Assembly (NCBI GenBank): GCA_023430465.1
Contig: JAEZAM010000011.1
Coordinates: forward strand, 1 to 53,861
DNA from: Bacteroidota bacterium
Lineage (GTDB): Bacteria > Bacteroidota > Bacteroidia > Chitinophagales > Chitinophagaceae
Direction of reading: 5' to 3'
Length of the DNA stretch: 53,861 bases
The position numbers were made by a program, and so were the translations under genes. The notes below the pieces were generated by a model. The model was given only the letters and a program-made list of their open reading frames with translations, ran no database searches and had not been told where the DNA came from. Shown here one piece after another: positions 50,366-53,861 of this stretch. Positions within the stretch are counted from its first letter, which is position 1. The number at the start of each line of letters is the position of its first letter.

Positions 50366-51505
50366 TTAGCCGATAGCCTGTTTCAGATCAACTATCAGGT
50401 CATCTGCATCTTCTATGCCCACGCTAAGCCTTATCAAAGAATCGGATAAGCCATTTTTTATGCGCTCTTCACGCGGAATGGAGGCATGGGTCATAGATGC
50501 CGGGTGATTGATCAGCGACTCCACACCACCCAGGCTTTCCGCAAGGGAAAACAGGTGTGTGGCGGAAAGAACACGCCGCGCTTCTTCGGTGCTATCGTTT
50601 TTCAATTCAAAACTTATCATGCCGCCAAAATCACGCATTTGTTTCCTGGCTACTTGGTATCCTGGCTGATCTTCAAATCCCGGCCAGTAGACACGCGCTA
50701 CCGCCGGATGCTCCCGCAACCATTTGGCAATTGCCGCGCCATTGATACAATGTTGCTTCATCCGCACATGCAGGGTCTTGATACCCCGGAGAACGAGGAA
50801 GCAGTCCATCGGGCCTGGTACGGCGCCACAGCTTTTTTGGATAAAATACAATTGTTCCCGTAAGGCAGGATCATTCATAATGAGCGCTCCCTGGATCACA
50901 TCGCTATGACCTCCGAGATACTTGGTAGACGAATGCATCACTATATCCGCTCCCAGGTCAAGGGGGTTCTGCAGGTAAGGTGACGCAAACGTATTATCAA
51001 CACAAAGCCATGTGCCAGCCTGTTTGGAAATGGCGGCAACTGCTGCGATATCTGAAATGTTCATCAGCGGATTAGTAGGTGTTTCCAGCCAGATCAACTT
51101 TGTCCTGGGGGTAAGGGCGGCTTTGATATTGGCAGGATCGGTGGTATCAACATAGATAAACCGGATACCGTACTTTTCAAAGATCTTGGTGAACAGGCGG
51201 TAGGTGCCACCATACATATCTGCAGCCGCGATCACTTCATCGCCGGGGTTCAGGAGTTTGATAACCGCATCGGTGGCAGCGACTCCACTGCTGAAAGCCA
51301 GTCCGAATTTTCCGTTTTCGATGATTGCCAGCGCTTCCTCCAGCGCCTTACGTGTCGGGTTCTGACTACGGGCATATTCAAAACCTTTATTGACACCAGG
51401 TGCTTCCTGCACATACGTAGAGGTCTGGTAGATCGGGGTCATGATTGCACCAGTGGATGGATCCGGCTCAGTGCCGGCATGAATAAACTTTGTCGCCTGT
51501 TTCAT
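50366..51505 (-). CDS. Cystathionine gamma-synthase / gamma-lyase family PLP enzyme
   Basis: Cys/Met-metabolism PLP enzyme of 379 residues, cytoplasmic, probably a tetramer. The PLP lysine lies in MHSSTKYLGGHSDVIQG near 196. FEYARSQNPTRKALEEALA near 39, GLAFSSGVAAT near 68, and WLETPTNPLMNI near 145 are conserved, and SLGGVESLINHPASMTHASIP near 333-353 is typical for the gamma-synthase/lyase group. Sequence alone does not decide between cystathionine gamma-synthase, gamma-lyase and O-acylhomoserine sulfhydrylase. The ATG at 51505 is preferred; 30 bp more are open upstream. An AGAAT-A-ATTCT palindrome lies about 10 bp before the start. Confidence 0.9.
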   Translation of the reverse strand: MKQATKFIHAGTEPDPSTGAIMTPIYQTSTYVQEAPGVNKGFEYARSQNPTRKALEEALAIIENGKFGLAFSSGVAATDAVIKLLNPGDEVIAAADMYGGTYRLFTKIFEKYGIRFIYVDTTDPANIKAALTPRTKLIWLETPTNPLMNISDIAAVAAISKQAGTWLCVDNTFASPYLQNPLDLGADIVMHSSTKYLGGHSDVIQGALIMNDPALREQLYFIQKSCGAVPGPMDCFLVLRGIKTLHVRMKQHCINGAAIAKWLREHPAVARVYWPGFEDQPGYQVARKQMRDFGGMISFELKNDSTEEARRVLSATHLFSLAESLGGVESLINHPASMTHASIPREERIKNGLSDSLIRLSVGIEDADDLIVDLKQAIG

Positions 51506-51826
51506 ATGAATAGAATTATTCTGAATAGAGTGCAAAGATGAGCATTTATACCGAGGAGTTCAGTCAGCAATTGCCACTCATCCACCGATGAGCGCCTTTA
51601 ACATTTACTTAATGGCCCGAAAAGCAGGGGTACATTCACGTCTTATACGAAATAATACGTAGTTCATCCTCGATTTACCGGGGTTCAGCATTTTTTGCAA
51701 AAAAAATAGATGTCTGCTGTAACATTTTATACTTACCGATGATAGACAAATACATTGTCGACCGGATTGTGTCACTGTACTTTAGCGATGGGATAAGCAC
51801 TAACATTTACCTTAAATAATAAAGCC
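51506..51826. other. Intergenic region between divergent genes (PLP enzyme and small secreted protein)
   Basis: Without a gene. Nearest the PLP enzyme gene, AGAAT-A-ATTCT (around 51514-51524) is a small perfect palindrome and may be an operator. CTCATC-CACC-GATGAG (51577-51592) is a short hairpin. On the other side TTG (51755-51757), 20 nt, TACTTTAG (51778-51785) is a likely promoter for the gene at 51827, with a leader of about 35 nt. No SAM or other riboswitch motif is visible on the minus strand. Confidence 0.5.
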
Positions 51827-52267
51827 ATGAAAAAGATTTTTGTTCTGCTCAGCCTCTTCGTCACCATCATTGCCAATGCTGCTACTCCTCCTGCAGTGAA
51901 TCAGCGGGTATTAAAAGCATTCAAGCAAAATTTCCGCAGTGCTACGGATGTTACGTGGCATACTTACACGGACTACTACCAGGCCAGTTTCAAACTGGAT
52001 GACATCCAGGTAAGGGCCCAGTATTCCGAAAAAGGAGAATTGGTGAAAACGTTCCGTTACTACGGCGAAGCGCACCTGCTGCCGAATATTGTGTCCCGGA
52101 TCCAGAAAAAATATGCGGGCAAGGAAATATTCGGAGTCACTGAAATGAGTACATCAGATGAGGTTAAACTGGAGATCATTGTCCGGGATGATACCCATTT
52201 CTATGTGGTGCAGTCAGATGTGTATGGTAACCTTGATCAGCAGCAGAAACTGACACGCGCCGATTGA
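51827..52267 (+). CDS. Small secreted PepSY-like protein
   Basis: Protein of 146 residues with a signal peptide (MKKIFVLLSLFVTIIANA). The mature part, TPPAVNQRVLKAFKQNFRSATDVTWHTYTDYYQASFKLDDIQVRAQYSEKGEL, has the alternating pattern of PepSY-like (DUF2874, beta-lactamase-inhibitor-like) proteins, which are abundant in Bacteroidota. VVQSDVYGNLDQQQKL closes it. Probably periplasmic; ligand unknown. A strong hairpin starts 5 bp after the stop codon. Confidence 0.78.
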   Translation: MKKIFVLLSLFVTIIANAATPPAVNQRVLKAFKQNFRSATDVTWHTYTDYYQASFKLDDIQVRAQYSEKGELVKTFRYYGEAHLLPNIVSRIQKKYAGKEIFGVTEMSTSDEVKLEIIVRDDTHFYVVQSDVYGNLDQQQKLTRAD

Positions 52268-52272
52268 TGCGG

Positions 52273-52331
52273 TTCACCCTGAGACGCAAAGAATGCATTG
52301 ATGTCAGACGCTCTTTGCGTCTCAGCGTGAA
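52273..52331. terminator. 20-bp-arm hairpin between convergent genes
   Basis: Arms at 52273-52292 and 52312-52331 pair in 19 of 20 positions around a 19-nt loop; the inner part reads CTGAGACGCAAAGA against TCTTTGCGTCTCAG. No T-tract follows directly on either side. It fills the 66-bp gap between the convergent secreted protein and asnB genes and probably ends or protects both transcripts. The form also fits a dispersed REP-type repeat. Confidence 0.7.
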
Positions 52332-52333
52332 TG

Positions 52334-53861
52334 TTATAAACAACCAGCCGCTGCAAAGTAACGCCAGTCATATTGCCCGGCGGAATAGGCATCAGAAGGT
52401 TGAACTGGTCGCAGCAGTACCTCAGGCCGGAGTATGCGATGGTCGACGAGTTTCTGGCGCGCCTCATTGATCATCGCGGCAAGCCTGTCCTGTTTCATCC
52501 ACTTATGCTGCGGCGGTTCGAAACCGGTTTTGTCTTTTCGCCAGGTAATATGATCAGGCAGTTTTCCGGACATGGCATCCCGTAAGATGCGTTTTGTCCA
52601 GCCATCCCGGATCTTGTGTGAAGAAGGTAGCTTGAAGATGAATTCAACCAGTTCATGACTGAGAAAAGGCAATCGCACTTCCCGGGCGAAGCTCATGGAG
52701 TTCCGGTCGGCATAACGCAGCAATTCTTCGAGACCATGTGTGCATGTATTGAAATGCAGTGCCCCATTCAGATTTCTCAATTCTGGTGTTGTATAATAAG
52801 CTTCTTTGCTGTGGAGTTTAATAAAAGATGGTTCGAGTTCCTCGTGCCGGAGTGCATGCATGAGGTATTGATGCTCCAGTATCACCGCTGCAAGGTCAGG
52901 AAACAGGGAGGCCATCACGTTTTTAAGACCGAACTGTTCGTTTATTCCCAATGCCTGTGTGGCCCTGATCTCCCCGCTTCGCATCAGTTTGCGCCTGACA
53001 AATAATTCCTGCCAGTACCATTTGTAGTACTTATGATATCCAGCCAGGGTTTCATCTGCGCCCTGTCCATCAAGCAATACGGTGATATGATGCTGTTTGG
53101 CCAGTTCGGCCACTTTGAACTGGGCAAATGCACTTGCCGATCCAACGGGCTCTTCCTGGTGATGCATGAATGTTTTCCATTGCGCGCTAAGGTCTTCACC
53201 GGTTACCATTACCGTATGTTGGCGAATAGACAGCCTGCCGGCTACAGCCGCCGCATATTCCAGTTCACTTTTCTCATAGCCAGGAAATCCGGCTGTAAAA
53301 GCGGCATAAGGCCTGTCGGGATGCAAGTCACGAATGATACTTGCAATTGCGGAGCTGTCAAGCCCTCCGCTTAGCGAGGTACCAAGAGGCACATCACTGC
53401 GTAGCCGGCGTTTGACGGATGCGGTGAGCAGATGGAGAAATTGCTCGGTGGTTGATTTTGTGTCGACCTCGCTGTACTGTTCATCGGCATCCAGCTCCCA
53501 GTATTTTTCGATGACCAGCGTGTTATCGGCTGGTGTATAATACAGGCGCGAAGCGGCAGGTAATTTTAGAATGTGTTCGTAGAATGTTTCAGACGGCTCT
53601 TCAGGATTACCGGTATAACCGATGGTGATGAAATTGAAAAGCATTTTCAGATTGGGCTCACGGGGAATACCCGCGGCCCAGAGGGCCTTCATTTCGGAGG
53701 CAAAATGAAATCCACCCAGGTGAGTGGAATAGAAAAATGGCTTTTCCCCAAACCGGTCACGGGCAGCAAAGAGTTCCTTTTCCTGTTCATCCCAGATGGC
53801 AAAGGCAAACATGCCATCGAAATGGTCTACGCAGTCTTCCTCCCAGTGGTCGTATGCAGCG
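52334..53861 (-). CDS. asnB: Asparagine synthase (glutamine-hydrolysing), partial
   Basis: The gene continues past the right edge; about 509 residues are visible and the N-terminus with the catalytic Cys2 is missing. The visible start, in frame from 53861, reads HWEEDCVDHFDGMFAFAIWDEQ, the end of the glutamine amidotransferase domain, with FAARDRFGEKPFFY next. The synthetase domain holds the pyrophosphate motif LSGGLDSSAIA and LLDGQGADETLAGYHKYYKWYW. REVRLPFLSHELVEF and the C-terminal KTGFEPPQHKWM complete the pattern of AsnB-type enzymes, some of which act in glycan or peptide modification. The C-terminal end is intact. It converges on the secreted protein gene. Confidence 0.93.
   Translation of the reverse strand, partial: AAYDHWEEDCVDHFDGMFAFAIWDEQEKELFAARDRFGEKPFFYSTHLGGFHFASEMKALWAAGIPREPNLKMLFNFITIGYTGNPEEPSETFYEHILKLPAASRLYYTPADNTLVIEKYWELDADEQYSEVDTKSTTEQFLHLLTASVKRRLRSDVPLGTSLSGGLDSSAIASIIRDLHPDRPYAAFTAGFPGYEKSELEYAAAVAGRLSIRQHTVMVTGEDLSAQWKTFMHHQEEPVGSASAFAQFKVAELAKQHHITVLLDGQGADETLAGYHKYYKWYWQELFVRRKLMRSGEIRATQALGINEQFGLKNVMASLFPDLAAVILEHQYLMHALRHEELEPSFIKLHSKEAYYTTPELRNLNGALHFNTCTHGLEELLRYADRNSMSFAREVRLPFLSHELVEFIFKLPSSHKIRDGWTKRILRDAMSGKLPDHITWRKDKTGFEPPQHKWMKQDRLAAMINEARQKLVDHRILRPEVLLRPVQPSDAYSAGQYDWRYFAAAGCL

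Noticed and set aside
51506..51700. SAM riboswitch before the Cys/Met PLP enzyme
   Set aside because: No conserved SAM-I or SAM-II core motif is visible on the minus strand; only short hairpins.

Overview
The window is a chromosomal stretch of a Bacteroidota bacterium, most likely of the Chitinophagales type. The signs are promoters of the TTG/TTTG-N19-21-TAnnTTTG kind, no consistent Shine-Dalgarno sequences, a lipidated TamA homologue (TamL) next to TamB, outer-membrane and LPS-export genes of the Bacteroidota arrangement, and secreted proteins with Bacteroidota-type signal peptides. Gene density is high, with many convergent pairs that abut or overlap by a few bases. No phage, IS transposase, CRISPR array or defence island is visible. 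The content is mainly housekeeping.

Layout. 1-380: an unusual class-II-tRNA-like RNA gene on the minus strand with its own promoter and terminator, divergent from an Lrp/AsnC regulator. 848-3914 (minus): an alpha/beta hydrolase, a membrane glycosyltransferase and a lone OppC-type permease. 3939-6265: a MarR regulator with a perfect operator palindrome lying between divergent promoters, followed by an acyl-CoA dehydrogenase. 6267-7595: a 7-TM protein and a diheme cytochrome. 7613-11331: the complete oxidative pentose-phosphate operon gnd-zwf-pgl. 11447-14277: a lone KorB subunit, a JmjC-like cupin and the tRNA t6A enzyme TsaC. 14278-15265: a short basic secreted protein and a 500-bp repeat-rich stretch with heptamer arrays, a MITE-like inverted repeat and a REP-like palindrome. 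15266-21748: RNase HII, heme A synthase, a membrane-anchored patatin, a lipid kinase, a small secreted protein and FabH. 21891-29284: TamB-TamL. 29281-36239: two oxidative or hydrolytic enzymes, TypA/BipA, a tiny CXXC membrane protein, MeaB and a glycosyltransferase. 36226-41318: a glycosyltransferase, an FkbM methyltransferase, then a tightly overlapping run of Lon-domain protein, CoaX, an outer-membrane barrel and LptC. 41360-44944: a possible 24-residue peptide gene or small RNA, an SDR, LysS and a DUF4197 protein. 44962-53861: flavin reductase plus FAH-family hydrolase, a serine hydrolase, a fatty acid hydroxylase, a TIGR02757 protein, a 48-residue membrane protein, a Cys/Met-metabolism PLP enzyme, a small secreted protein and an asparagine synthase cut by the right edge.

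Functional themes are envelope building (TamB/TamL, LptC, patatin, DagK-like kinase, FabH, glycosyltransferases, hydroxylase), central carbon and redox metabolism (oxidative pentose phosphate, KorB, acyl-CoA dehydrogenase, heme A synthase), and translation support (LysS, TsaC, TypA). The least explained items are the tRNA-like RNA, the MarR-controlled divergent promoter, the small minus-strand transcription unit at 41314-41454, and several families of palindromes and heptamer repeats that sit at gene ends.
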